A DNA stretch of 64,000 nt, from contig CAVPUA010000003.1 in assembly GCA_963708805.1 (NCBI GenBank), forward strand, positions 2,728,001 through 2,792,000, read 5' to 3'. This document shows, one piece after another, positions 51,977-61,869 of the stretch (the stretch's first letter is position 1; every line of letters starts with the position of its first letter). The notes under the pieces are model-generated. The model worked only from the letters and a program-made list of their open reading frames with translations, was not told the DNA's origin and ran no database searches. The translations under genes were made by a program, and so were the position numbers. Source of the DNA: CAVPUA01 sp963708805 (GTDB taxonomy: Bacteria > Actinomycetota > Actinomycetes > Mycobacteriales > Jatrophihabitantaceae).

Positions 51977-52942
51977 CTAGAAGTACCCCTGACGCTTCCG
52001 GTCTTCCATCGCGGCTTCGCTGGCCCGGTCGTCGGCGCGCGATGCGCCACGCTCGGAGACGGTCGCGGCGGCGACCTCGGCGAAGACCTTCAGGGCATCG
52101 GTGGCGTCGGAGCGCACCGCGCCAGTGCAGGTCGCGTCGCCCACCGTGCGGTAGCGAACGAGTTCGGTCGTCACCGTCTCGCCGTCGCGCGGCGGAGTCC
52201 ACGGCGTGACCGACATCAGCATGCCGTCACGCTCGAAGACGTCGCGCTCGTGCGCGAAGTAGATGCTCGGCAGGTCGATGCCCTCGCGCTCGATGTAGGC
52301 CCAGATGTCGAGCTCGGTCCAGTTCGAGATCGGGAAGACGCGGACATGCTCGCCCGGTCGGTGCTTGCCGTTGTAGAGGTCCCACAGCTCAGGACGCTGA
52401 TTGCGCGGATCCCACTGCCCGAAGTCGTCGCGGACGCTGAAGATCCGCTCCTTGGCCCGGGCCTTCTCCTCGTCGCGGCGCGCGCCGCCGAGGACGGCGT
52501 CGTACTTGCCGGCGGTGATGCCGTCGAGCAGGGTCACCGTCTGCAGCGGGTTGCGCGACTGACCAGGCGTCTCGTGCACCCGGCCGGCGTCGATCGAATC
52601 CTGGACGCTGGCCACGACGAGCTTGACGCCGAGGCTGGCGAGATGACGGTCGCGGTACTCGATGACCTCGGGGAAGTTGTGGCCGGTGTCGACATGCATG
52701 ATCGCGAAGGGCACCTTGCCCGGCCAGAACGCTTTGGCCGCGAGGTGCAGCATGACGATCGAGTCCTTGCCACCGGAGAAGAGGATCACCGGCCGCTCGA
52801 ACTGGCCGGCCACCTCTCGGATGATGTGGATCGACTCGTCCTCGAGATCGGTGAGCCAGGAACGATGGAGATTCATGTCCAGACGCTCGTCCCTCGAGTG
52901 AGTATCCGAATAGGAGCCGGGGCGGGAAACGGTCGCAGTCAC
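51977..52942 (-). CDS. cysD: Sulfate adenylyltransferase subunit CysD
   Basis: Catalytic subunit making adenosine-5'-phosphosulfate from ATP and sulfate. The PP-loop is PVILFSGGKDSIVMLHLAAK near residue 52, followed by PFAIMHVDTGHNFPEVIEYR. The conserved GGARRDEEKARAKERIFSVR, VFPISNWTELDIWAYIEREG and YRTVGDATCTGAV complete the family pattern. Length is 321 residues from GTG 52942; the usual start in other CysD proteins lies about 20 residues in (near LDMNLHRSWLTDLEDESIHI), so ATG 52876 is an alternative. GTG 52942 overlaps the cysC stop by 4 bases. The frame is clean. Confidence 0.96.
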   Translation of the reverse strand: MTATVSRPGSYSDTHSRDERLDMNLHRSWLTDLEDESIHIIREVAGQFERPVILFSGGKDSIVMLHLAAKAFWPGKVPFAIMHVDTGHNFPEVIEYRDRHLASLGVKLVVASVQDSIDAGRVHETPGQSRNPLQTVTLLDGITAGKYDAVLGGARRDEEKARAKERIFSVRDDFGQWDPRNQRPELWDLYNGKHRPGEHVRVFPISNWTELDIWAYIEREGIDLPSIYFAHERDVFERDGMLMSVTPWTPPRDGETVTTELVRYRTVGDATCTGAVRSDATDALKVFAEVAAATVSERGASRADDRASEAAMEDRKRQGYF

Positions 52943-53521
52943 AACAAGTTCTCCTTGCGGAGTAGTGCGATCAGTTCGTCGACGACGTCGTCGACGGAAC
53001 GTCCCGCGGTATCGATACGAAGTTCGGGGTCGACCGGCGGCTCGTACTCGCCGTCGATGCCGGTGAGACCGGCCAGGCCGCCCTCGCGCTGGCGGGCGTA
53101 CAGGCCTTTGACGTCGCGCTCGGCGCAGACCTCGACGTCGGTGGCGACGTGGATCTCGAGGAAAGGGACGTCCTCATGAAGCGCACGTACCCCGTCGCGT
53201 GCCGCTGCAAACGGGGACACAACCGAGGCAAGCACCAAGACTCCGTTGCGGGCGAGCAGGTTCGCGACCCACCCGATGCGCGCGACGTTGGCGTCACGGT
53301 CGGCCCGGCTGTAGCCGAGCTCCGGCGACAACACAGGACGCACCGCGTCGCCGTCGAGGATCTCGACTCGTCGGGGGGCCAGCCGGGCGGCCAAGGCGTT
53401 CGCCACTCGTCGTCTTTCCGGCGCTGGGCAGCCCGGTGAACCACAGCGTCGCACCACCGGTCATCGACTCATCGTCGGTGCGGTCGCTGTGCAACAGGGG
53501 TGCGAGGGCTTCGCCCGGCAT
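52939..53521 (-). CDS. cysC: Adenylylsulfate kinase CysC
   Basis: Phosphorylates APS to PAPS. The P-loop GLPSAGKTT is in TGGATLWFTGLPSAGKTT, near residue 28 from ATG 53521 (ATG 53464 is a shorter alternative). An extra base near 53409, just after the P-loop, breaks the frame; removal gives 193 residues. Then come RRVEILDGDAVRPVLSPELG, YSRADRDANVARIGWVANLL, VLVLASVVSPFAAARDGVRA and FLEIHVATDVEVCAERDVKG with LYARQREGGLAGLTGIDGEY. It is the first gene of cysC-cysD-cysN. Because CysH here has the APS-reductase Cys pairs, PAPS may serve sulfotransfer rather than assimilation. Confidence 0.92.
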
Positions 53522-53600
53522 GAGGATTTCCTATGCGAGAGAGTGCAGCGTGTCAGAAGCAGTGCGTCGTGCCGAAGTCGGCGACCGGGAAGGGGTCGCC

Positions 53601-53678
53601 TCAGTTCATTCGACAGGCCGCGCTCGTGACGCGCTGCAGGTCTACATGCAGACGCGCGACAAGCAACAGTGCGGACAC
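53601..53678 (-). CDS. Short leader peptide upstream of cysC (25 aa, HVDLQRVTSAAC type)
   Basis: From GTG 53678 the frame reads 25 codons to TGA 53601, ending HVDLQRVTSAACRMN. The pattern R/L-HVDL-x-RV-x-SA-x-C is that of putative leader peptides that genome annotation often finds before sulfur genes in actinobacteria. Translation of the near-terminal Cys codon could sense Cys-tRNA and control the downstream cysCDN genes, which start 80 bases on. A second, oppositely oriented peptide of the same type heads sir. The match is to a motif I know from memory. Expression is untested. Confidence 0.72.
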   Translation of the reverse strand: MSALLLVARLHVDLQRVTSAACRMN

Positions 53679-53712
53679 GATGCCAATCGTTGCACACCAG
53701 ACGCGCGGATTG

Positions 53713-53741
53713 CGAGCCGTGAGGCGGCGCCTCACGGCTCG
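53713..53741. promoter_or_regulatory. Perfect 29-bp palindrome between divergent sulfur leaders
   Basis: CGAGCCGTGAGGCG (53713-53726) and CGCCTCACGGCTCG (53728-53741) are exact reverse complements around a single G. It sits between the two leader peptides, 34 bases before one start and 95 before the other, where both promoters must be. A shared operator for a dimeric sulfur regulator is the simplest reading. A transcript hairpin is the alternative. Confidence 0.65.
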
Positions 53742-53836
53742 AATTCCGTTTCCTACAAGGCATATCGACATTGTTCTGATGGGATTCGCGCCGCCCGAGG
53801 TGAGCCCGATCGGGCCAGGTGTGGGATCCTGGGTGA

Positions 53837-53929
53837 GTGCAAAATCCATCGGGAGCCGCGCGGCTGACCTCGCGCCGCCACGTCGATCTTGTGCGCGTCA
53901 CGGCCTCGGCGTGTCCGCCCGTCCACTGA
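53837..53929 (+). CDS. Short leader peptide upstream of sir (30 aa, HVDLVRVTASAC type)
   Basis: From GTG 53837 (GGGTGA just before it) the frame reads 30 codons to TGA 53929 and ends RRHVDLVRVTASACPPVH. It shares HVDL-x-RVT-x-SAC with the peptide on the other strand at 53601-53678. It lies 77 bases before the sir start, and that gap holds three CCGACTGACT repeats. The role would be cysteine-responsive control of sir and downstream cysH. Start choice is by frame and the weak ribosome site only. Confidence 0.72.
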   Translation: MQNPSGAARLTSRRHVDLVRVTASACPPVH

Positions 53930-53946
53930 CCCGGGTCGACCGACTC

Positions 53947-53980
53947 CCGACTGACTCCGACCGACTGACTCCGACTGACT
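53947..53980 (+). repeat. Three CCGACTGACT repeats before sir
   Basis: CCGACTGACT occurs at 53947-53956, 53961-53970 and 53971-53980, with CCGA between the first two. The block lies between the leader peptide stop and the sir ribosome site (GAAAGGACC). It could form alternative pairings in an attenuator, or be a simple tandem duplication. Confidence 0.6.
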
Positions 53981-54006
53981 GATCCTCCGAAAGGACCAAC
54001 CCCGCC

Positions 54007-55654
54007 ATGCCTGCGCGCAAAGGACAGGGGCAGTGGGCGCTCGGCTACCACGAGCCGCTCAACCCCAACGAGCGCACCAAGCGCGACAACGACGGGCTGC
54101 TGGTCCGCCAGCGGATCATCGACATCTACCAGCACACCGGATTCGCGGGCATCGACCCCGGCGACCTGCGTGGCCGTTTCCGCTGGTACGGGCTGTACAC
54201 CCAGCGCCGGCCCGGCATCGCGGGCGGACGTACCGCGATCCTCGAGCCGGAAGAGCTCGATGACGAGTACTTCATGATGCGCATCCGTATCGACGGCGGG
54301 GCGCTGACCACCGCCCAGCTCCGGGTCGTCGGCGAGATCTCGACCACGTACGCCCGCGACACCGCCGACATCACCGATCGCCAGAACGTCCAGCTGCACT
54401 GGATCCGGGTCGAGGACGTCCCCGCGATCTGGGACAAGCTCGAGGCGGTCGGATTGTCGACGACCGAGGCGTGCGGCGACACCCCCCGCGTCATGCTGGG
54501 CTGCCCGGTCGAAGGCGTCACGTCCGACTCGGTGCTCGACGCGGGACCGGCGCTGCGGCGCACCGTCGAGGAGTACCTCGGTGACCCGGCGTTCTCGAAC
54601 CTTCCGCGCAAGTTCAAGACCTCGATCTCGGGGTGTTCGCGCAGCTGCACGAACCACGAGATCAACGACGTCGCGTTCGTCGGCGTGATCGGTGCCGACG
54701 GCAACGCCGGCTTCGACGTCTGGGTGGGTGGCGGCCTGTCGACGAACCCGATGTTCGGCCAGCGACTCGGCATCTTCGTCACGCCCGACGAGGTCCCTGA
54801 CGTCTGGGCGGGCGTCATCTCGATCTTTCGCGACTACGGCTACCGGCGCTCGCGCAATCACGCGCGCCTGAAGTTCCTGGTGGCCGACTGGGGCGCCGCG
54901 AAGTTCCGTGAGGTCCTCGAGAAGGAGTACCTCGGACGCGCACTACCCGACTGCACGACCGAGGTGCGTACGCCGGCCTACCGCGACCACATCGGGGTCG
55001 AGCCGCAACTCGACGGGAACGTCTCGATCGGCGCGACGACCCGCTCGGGGCGCACGTCGGGCACCGAGCTGACCGGTCTGGCCGAACTGGCCGAGGCCGT
55101 CGGCAGCCCCCGCGTCGCCCTCACCGCCCAGCAGGGCGTGATCATGATCGGCGTGCCGGCCGCGCGGGCCGACGAGGTGATCGACGGGATGGCCGCCCTG
55201 AACTTCGCGGCGCGCCCGTCCGCGTTCCACCGCGGCACGATGGCCTGCACGGGCATCGAGTTCTGCAAGCTGGCGATCGTCGAGACGAAGGGCCGGGCCG
55301 AGTCGATCCGCAAGGATCTCGAACAACGGCTGCCCGATTTCGATACACCGATCACCATCAACGTCAACGGCTGCCCCAACTCGTGCGCGCGCTTCCAGGT
55401 CGCCGACATCGGCTTCAAGGGCATCGTCACGCGCGGGCGCGGACGGCGGCGACCAAGAGGCGTTCCAGATCCATCTCGGTGGCCAGCTCGGCGCGGACGC
55501 CGCCTTCGGGCGCAAGTTCCGTGGCCTCAAGGTGACCGCGGACGAAGCCAGCGACTACGCCGAGCGGGTGCTGCGTGGCTACGTCGAGCGGCGCGAAGCG
55601 GACGAATCGTTCGCGAACTACGTCGTCCGCGCCGAGGAATCCTGGTTGTTGTGA
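54007..55654 (+). CDS. sir: Ferredoxin-dependent sulfite reductase (siroheme/[4Fe-4S])
   Basis: Reduces sulfite to sulfide with six electrons from ferredoxin. Two nitrite/sulfite reductase half-domains are present: YFMMRIRIDGGALTTAQLRV, DITDRQNVQLHWIRVEDVP and FKTSISGCSRSCTNHEINDV in the first, and VALTAQQGVIMIGVPAARAD in the second. The cluster and siroheme ligands are Cys in MACTGIEFCKLAIVETKGRA and NVNGCPNSCARFQVADIGFK (Cys-x5-Cys and Cys-x3-Cys). An extra G near 55439 breaks the frame; removal gives 548 residues and stop 55654. A nitrite reductase role cannot be excluded by sequence, but the cys neighbours favour sulfite. It starts at ATG 54007. Confidence 0.92.
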
Positions 55655-55668
55655 GCCCCGATCAGCTG

Positions 55669-55717
55669 GATCTTGGTTGCGAATCGAGGGCACTGGCCCT
55701 CGATTCGCACCAAGATC
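55669..55717 (+). terminator. Long hairpin (22 bp, one bulge) between sir and zinc-ribbon gene
   Basis: GATCTTGGT plus GCGAATCGAGGGC (55669-55691, with one bulged T) pairs with GCCCTCGATTCGC plus ACCAAGATC (55696-55717) around loop ACTG. It begins 15 bases after the sir stop. There is no downstream T-run, so it may block or slow polymerase, protect the upstream mRNA, or be an operator rather than a classical terminator. Confidence 0.55.
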
Positions 55718-55734
55718 ACCGTCGGGTACGGGGA

Positions 55735-55914
55735 ATGAGCGAGCGCGCCGCGCCGTTCTACTGCCCGTATTGCGGGGACGAAGGCTTGCGCCCCGACGGC
55801 GAGTTGCACACGCAGTGGCGTTGCGAGAGCTGCCTGCGGGTGTTCGAACTGAAATATCGTGGAACGACCGGCAGGAACGTTCCCGACGAACAACGGACGG
55901 AGGTGGCGGAGTGA
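55735..55914 (+). CDS. Small zinc-ribbon protein (59 aa) between sir and cysH
   Basis: Starts at ATG 55735 and reads FYCPYCGDEGLRPDGE, then WRCESCLRVFELKYRG. The two Cys-x2-Cys pairs make a classic zinc ribbon. The stop overlaps the cysH GTG by 4 bases, so translation is coupled. Homologous small genes occur at this place in other actinobacterial sulfate-reduction operons as far as I recall; function is unknown. It could deliver electrons or aid cluster assembly, but that is speculation. As sequenced it is open in frame with the broken tail of sir, so it can be missed or fused in automatic annotation. Confidence 0.8.
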   Translation: MSERAAPFYCPYCGDEGLRPDGELHTQWRCESCLRVFELKYRGTTGRNVPDEQRTEVAE

Positions 55915-56617
55915 TTGCCGAACAGGATCGCGCCCGCCTCCGCGGCGTCGCGTTGAAGGCGGGCATCGAGCTCGACGGCGCACCGGCGTCGGAGATCCTC
56001 GAGTGGGCCCGCGACCAGTTCGGTTCTGACGTGGTGTGTCGCGTCTTCGATGGCCGATGCGGTTCTGCCTCATCTGGCGTCGCCGCGCCCAGCCCGGTGT
56101 CGATGTCGTCTTCCTCGACACCGGCTACCACTTCGCCGAGACGATCGGCACCCGCGACGCCGTCGCGGCCACGCTGCCCGTGACGATCAAGACGATCACC
56201 GCACGCCGGACCGTCGCCGAGCAGGACGCCGAGTTCGGGCCCAGGCTGCACGATCGCAACCCCGACCTGTGCTGCGCGATGCGCAAGGTCGCGCCGCTGG
56301 CCGACGCGCTCGCGCCCTACGCCGCCTGGGCTTCGGGTCTGCGCCGCGACGAGGCCGCGACCCGCGCCGACGTCGGCGTCGTCGAGTGGGACGAGAAGCG
56401 CTCGATGGTCAAGCTCAACCCGATCGCCGACCTGGACGCAGGACGACGTCGACACGCTACATCGCCGACAACGGCATCCTGGTCAACCCGCTGCTGTTCG
56501 ACGGCTACGGCTCGGTCGGCTGCGCGCCCGTGCACCCGTCGCCTGCTCGAGGGCGAGGACGCCCGCGCCGGTCGCTGGGCGGGCACCTCGAAAGTCGAGT
56601 GCGGCCTGCACGTCTGA
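55911..56617 (+). CDS. cysH: APS/PAPS reductase CysH (assimilatory, Fe-S type), frameshifted as sequenced
   Basis: Reduces adenylylsulfate to sulfite using thioredoxin. From GTG 55911 it reads RLRGVALKAGIELDGAPASE, then in shifted frames FLDTGYHFAETIGTRDAV and ITARRTVAEQDAEFG. The Cys-Cys pair lies in DRNPDLCCAMRKVAPLADAL. Then come WASGLRRDEAATRADV, YIADNGILVNPLLFDGYGSV and, after an inserted base near 56540, GCAPCTRRLLEGEDARAGRW with the second Cys-x2-Cys. CC plus CxxC is the [4Fe-4S] signature of APS reductases. The end TSKVECGLHV holds the catalytic Cys. Five one-base insertions (two near 56040-56090, two near 56430-56455, one near 56540) account for the breaks and give 233 residues. Confidence 0.92.
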
Positions 56618-56634
56618 CCGATCACAATCGTCAG

Positions 56635-57108
56635 GTGCACCCCAACTGCGTCGCCGTCGACGCCATCCTGGCCGCGAGCCGGTCTGCGCCGGACGCGTCC
56701 GGATCCTGGACGAGGCCGCGCCGACCGCCGTGGCGGCGGCCGCCCTGCTCGGCGTCGAGGTCGGCGCGATCGCCAACTCGCTCGTCTTCGCGACGGCCGA
56801 AGGCGAAGCCGGTCCTGGTGATGACCAGTGGGGCCCACCGGGTCGACACGGCCAAGGTCGCAGCCGTCTGTTCGGCACGACCGAGGCTGCTGCGCGCCGA
56901 CGCCGACCTCGTCTACGCCGCTACCGGTCAGCGCATCGGCGGCGTGGCACCGATCGGCCATCCGGCCCCGCTGCGCACCGTCGTCGACACTGCGCTCGCC
57001 GGGTTCGACGAGGTCTGGGCGGCCGGGGGCATCCCGCATGCGATCTTTCCCACGACGTTCGCCGAACTCCTCGTCCTGACCGCCGGAACCCCGGCCGAAG
57101 TGGCCTGA
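56635..57108 (+). CDS. YbaK/EbsC-family aminoacyl-tRNA deacylase-like protein (frameshifted as sequenced)
   Basis: A small single-domain relative of the prolyl-tRNA synthetase editing domain. From GTG 56635, HPNCVAVDAILAASR is followed in shifted frames by LDEAAPTAVAAAALLGVEVG, AIANSLVFAT, then PVLVMTSGAHRVDTAKVAA. The signature RIGGVAPIGHPAPLRTVVDT near the end matches YbaK (GxxPxGHxxxL), followed by FDEVWAAGGIPHAIFPTTFA. Breaks lie at about 56685-56710, 56807 and 56872. Such proteins hydrolyse mischarged tRNAs, for example Cys-tRNA-Pro. It starts 17 bases after cysH, probably on the same transcript, which is notable given its link to cysteine. Confidence 0.82.
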   Translation: MHPNCVAVDAILAASRSAPDASGSWTRPRRPPWRRPPCSASRSARSPTRSSSRRPKAKPVLVMTSGAHRVDTAKVAAVCSARPRLLRADADLVYAATGQRIGGVAPIGHPAPLRTVVDTALAGFDEVWAAGGIPHAIFPTTFAELLVLTAGTPAEVA

Positions 57109-57130
57109 ATAGGCTGCACGACATGGACTC

Positions 57131-57157
57131 GGGGCGACCTCGCGACGCAGTCGCCCC
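57131..57157 (+). terminator. GC hairpin after the ybaK-like gene
   Basis: GGGGCGAC (57131-57138) pairs perfectly with GTCGCCCC (57150-57157) around an 11-base loop, 22 bases past the stop at 57108. No T-run follows on the plus strand. It is a weak candidate end for the sulfur operon. Confidence 0.35.
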
Positions 57158-57220
57158 CACGGCCCACTTTTCAGCCGGCCGATCGGACGGCACCATCGAC
57201 GGTGTGGATCTGGACCCGCG

Positions 57221-57781
57221 ATGAAACCGAAGGTGGCCAACGTCGTCCCCTGGTCCGGCCCGCAACTGTCGGCCCGGGTCAAAGAGGCCATGAAGATCTA
57301 CACCCTGGCGATGAACTACAACCACAGCGCCGGCGCCCAGCGTGGCGTCACGACGCGCTGGCACACCGAGTACGACGGCTTCGCCTGCCGCGCCGCGGTG
57401 ACGCCCGAAGACGGGCTGGTCGGCTTCGGGTACGGCTACACGACCAAGCCCGGCCAGTGGTGGCACGACCTCGTCCGGCGGGCGGTGTCACCCGAACACA
57501 CCGGCTGGCTCGACGACGCCTTCGAACTGTCCGAGATCCACGTGCTGCCCGACTACCAGGGCACCGGCATCGGGCGCGAACTACTGACCTCGCTCGCCAA
57601 CAGCCTCCCGCATCGCGCGATGCTGCTTTCGACACCCGATCGTGACACCCGCGCGTTCCGCCTCTATCGCCACCTCGGCTTCGTCGACCTGGCCCGCAAC
57701 TACTTGTTCCCGGGCGACGCGCGGCCCTTCGCCGTGCTCGGCGCGCGACTGCCGCTGCTGGGCGGCGGCGACTCCGACTAG
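57221..57781 (+). CDS. GNAT-family N-acetyltransferase
   Basis: 186 residues from ATG 57221; a second ATG at 57290 (KIYTLAMNYNHS) is an alternative. The acetyl-CoA loop is ELSEIHVLPDYQGTGIGREL, with Q-x-x-G-x-G/A (QGTGIG). A following helix LLTSLANSLPHRAMLLSTPD and the C-terminal TRAFRLYRHLGFVDLARNYL are typical GNAT motifs. The acceptor is unknown. In Mycobacterium a GNAT (Rv2170) also lies next to metF, so this is probably its orthologue. Stops of this gene and metF overlap tail to tail in a shared CTAG. Confidence 0.88.
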   Translation: MKPKVANVVPWSGPQLSARVKEAMKIYTLAMNYNHSAGAQRGVTTRWHTEYDGFACRAAVTPEDGLVGFGYGYTTKPGQWWHDLVRRAVSPEHTGWLDDAFELSEIHVLPDYQGTGIGRELLTSLANSLPHRAMLLSTPDRDTRAFRLYRHLGFVDLARNYLFPGDARPFAVLGARLPLLGGGDSD

Positions 57782-58689
57782 ACGCCGGCGGGCAGCGCCG
57801 GCAGCGGCAGCTCGGCGATGACCTCACGCGCGGCCTTGGCGAAGTTCATGGTGATGAAGTGCAGACCGGGCGCGCCCTCGTCGAGCAGCCGCTGCGAGAG
57901 GTCGACCGCGTGGGCGATACCGAGGGCGCGCACCGACTGGGGGTCATCGGCGACCGCCTGCGAACTCGGTCAGCAGCGCCGGGGGGAACGGCGGCGCCCG
58001 AGAGTTGCTCGGACCGCGCGATCGTGCCCATGTTCGTCACCGGCATGACGCCGGCGATGATCGGGATGTCGCAGCCGGCCGCCACGACGCGATCGCGCAG
58101 CCGCAGGTAGTCATCGGCGTCGAACACCATCTGGGTGATCGCGTAGTCGGCGCCGGCGCGGCACTTGGCGATGAACCAGTCGGTGTCGTCCTCGATCGCT
58201 CGCCGAGCGCGGGATGCTTGTACGGGAACGCCGCGACACCGATGCTGAAATCGCCGTGCGCGCGCAGCAGCGCGACCAGCTCGGAGGCGTAGGACACGCC
58301 GTCCGGATGCGCCTCCCAGATCCCGTTCGGGATCACCGGGCGGATCACCCCGCAAAGCCAGCAGGTTGACGATGCCGGCGTCGGCGAACCGCCCGACGAT
58401 GGCTCGCAGCTCGGCGATCGAATGGTTGACCGCGGTCAGGTGGGCGACCGGGCAACAGCGTGGTGTCGGACGGCGATGCGCTCGGTGATCTCGATCGTCC
58501 GGTCGCGCGTCGAGCCGCCGGCGCCGTAGGTCACCGACACGAAGGACGGGTGCAGGGCCTCGAGCTCGCGGATCGTGCGCCAGAGCCGGGCCTCGTCCTC
58601 GACCGTCTTGGGCGGGAAGAACTCGAAGGACAGCGTCGGGGCGCCCGCCTCGAGGCATTCGCGAACCGTCCTCGCGCTGGCTTCGTCAC
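57778..58689 (-). CDS. metF: 5,10-methylenetetrahydrofolate reductase MetF (frameshifted as sequenced)
   Basis: FAD enzyme making 5-methyl-THF for methionine synthesis. Readable pieces in order are APTLSFEFFPPKTVEDEARL (beta-barrel start), LHPSFVSVTYGAGGSTRDRT, AHLTAVNHSIAELRAIVGRF, ADAGIVNLLALRGDPP, then FSIGVAAFPYKHPALGE. The core continues FIAKCRAGADYAITQMVFDA and IPIIAGVMPVTNMGTIARSE, ending with LHFITMNFAKAAREVIAELP at TAG 57778. Single-base breaks lie near 58450, 58350, 58205, 57985 and 57955. The N-terminus is uncertain: GTG 58689 needs a base added, not removed, to reach VRECLEAGAPTLSF. Confidence 0.9.
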
Positions 58690-58712
58690 TGCGTCAGCGT
58701 AATGTGCCGCCG

Positions 58713-60357
<1,645 letters not shown>

Positions 60358-60361
<4 letters not shown>

Positions 60362-61869
60362 GGACGGTGCCGGGCCGCACCGATCGCGTGGTGGTGGTCG
60401 GCGCCGGGCTGGGCGGGCTGTCGGCCGCGCTGCACCTGGCCGGGGCCGGGCGGCAGGTGACTGTTCTCGAGCGCTCGCCGATTCCCGGCGGGCGGTGCGG
60501 GCTGCTGGAGCTGGGCGGCTACTCCTTCGACACCGGACCGACCGTCCTGACCATGCCTGAGTTGGTCGACCGCACGTTCGCCGCGGTCGGCGAGTCGATC
60601 GAGGACTGGCTGACGCTCGTCCGCCTCGATCCCGCCTATCGCGCGCGCTTCGCCGACGGGAGCGACGCTCGACGTCCACGCCGACCTCGACGCCATGGTC
60701 GACCCGATCCGCGACAGTGCGGAGCCGCCGACGCCGACGGCTTCCGGCGCTTCGCCGCGTGGGTGGGCGAGCTCTACCGCCTCGAGCTGCCCAACTTCAT
60801 CGACCGCAACCTCGACTCGCCGCTCGAGTCTGATGGGGCGGCCGCGTGCTCGATCTGGTGCGCATGGGCGCCTTCCGCCGGCTGGCCGCCAAGGTCGGCG
60901 ACTTCGTCCAGGACGACCGGCTGCGGCGGCTGTTCACCTTCCAGGCGATGTACGCCGGGCTGGCTCCGGCGCAGGCCCTGGCCATCTACGCGGTGATCGC
61001 CTACATGGACACGGTGGCCGGCGTGTACTTCCCCGCGGGCGGCATGCACGCGCTGCCCCGCGCCCTGGCCGGCGCCGCCGAGAAGCACGGCGTGACGATG
61101 CGCTACGGCGTCGAGGCGGTGCGGATCGAGGTCGCGAGCGGCCGGGCCGCGCGCCGTGATCACCGGCGACGGCGAGCGGGTCGCCGGCCGACGTCGTCGT
61201 CGTCAACGCCGACCTGCCGACGGCGTACCAGAGCTGCTCGGACGCCGGCCGCCGAGGCTGACCTATTCGCCCTCCTGCGTGGTGCTGCACGCTGGGCACC
61301 GACGTCGAGGTGCCCGGCCTCGCCCACCACACCATCGACTTCGGCGCGTCCTGGGATCAGACGTTCACCGAGATCATCGACCGCGGCGCGGTGATGAGCG
61401 ACCCCTCGTTCCTGTTGACGACGCCCACCCTGACCGATCCGTCGCTCGCCCCGCCGGACCGGCACACGCACTACGCGCTGTTCCCGACACCGAACCTCGC
61501 CCAGCGCTCGCCGATCGACTGGCCCGCGTTCGGCGCCGCGCTACCGCGAGCACATCTTCGCGCACGCTCGACGCCCGCGGCTACGGCGGCCTTGCCGGCG
61601 CCGAGGTGACCCGGATGGTCACCCCGGCCGACTGGCAGGACTCGGGACTGGCCGCGGGTGCGCCGTTCGCCGCCGCTCACACCTTCGGCCAGACCGGCCC
61701 GTTCCGGGCGCCGACGCTCGATCGCGCACATCGAGAACCTGGTGTTCTGCGGCTCGAACACCCAGCCCGGTGTCGGCGTTCCGATGGTGCTGCTGTCGGG
61801 CGCACTGGCCGCCCAACGCGTCACCGGGGTCGCGGCGCGGATGTCCGACAGCGTCGCCGCTCTGCGACG
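60358..61869 (+). CDS. crtI: Phytoene desaturase-type carotenoid oxidoreductase CrtI (frameshifted as sequenced)
   Basis: FAD enzyme that introduces double bases into phytoene. From GTG 60358, the dinucleotide motif is DRVVVVGAGLGGLSAALHLA with VLERSPIPGGRCGLLELGGY. Then FDTGPTVLTMPELVDRTFAA follows, and in shifted frames FTFQAMYAGLAPAQALAIYA and YFPAGGMHALPRALAGAAEK. VVVVNADLPTAYQ, HTIDFGASWDQTFTEIIDRG and LFPTPNLAQRSP continue. The C-terminal FAD signature is IENLVFCGSNTQPGVGVPMV with LLSGALAAQRVTG. About ten single-base breaks occur; one near 60714 needs a base added. The exact stop is not recoverable, so the end shown is set at the next gene. It could act on a related C40 or C30 substrate. 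Confidence 0.88.
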
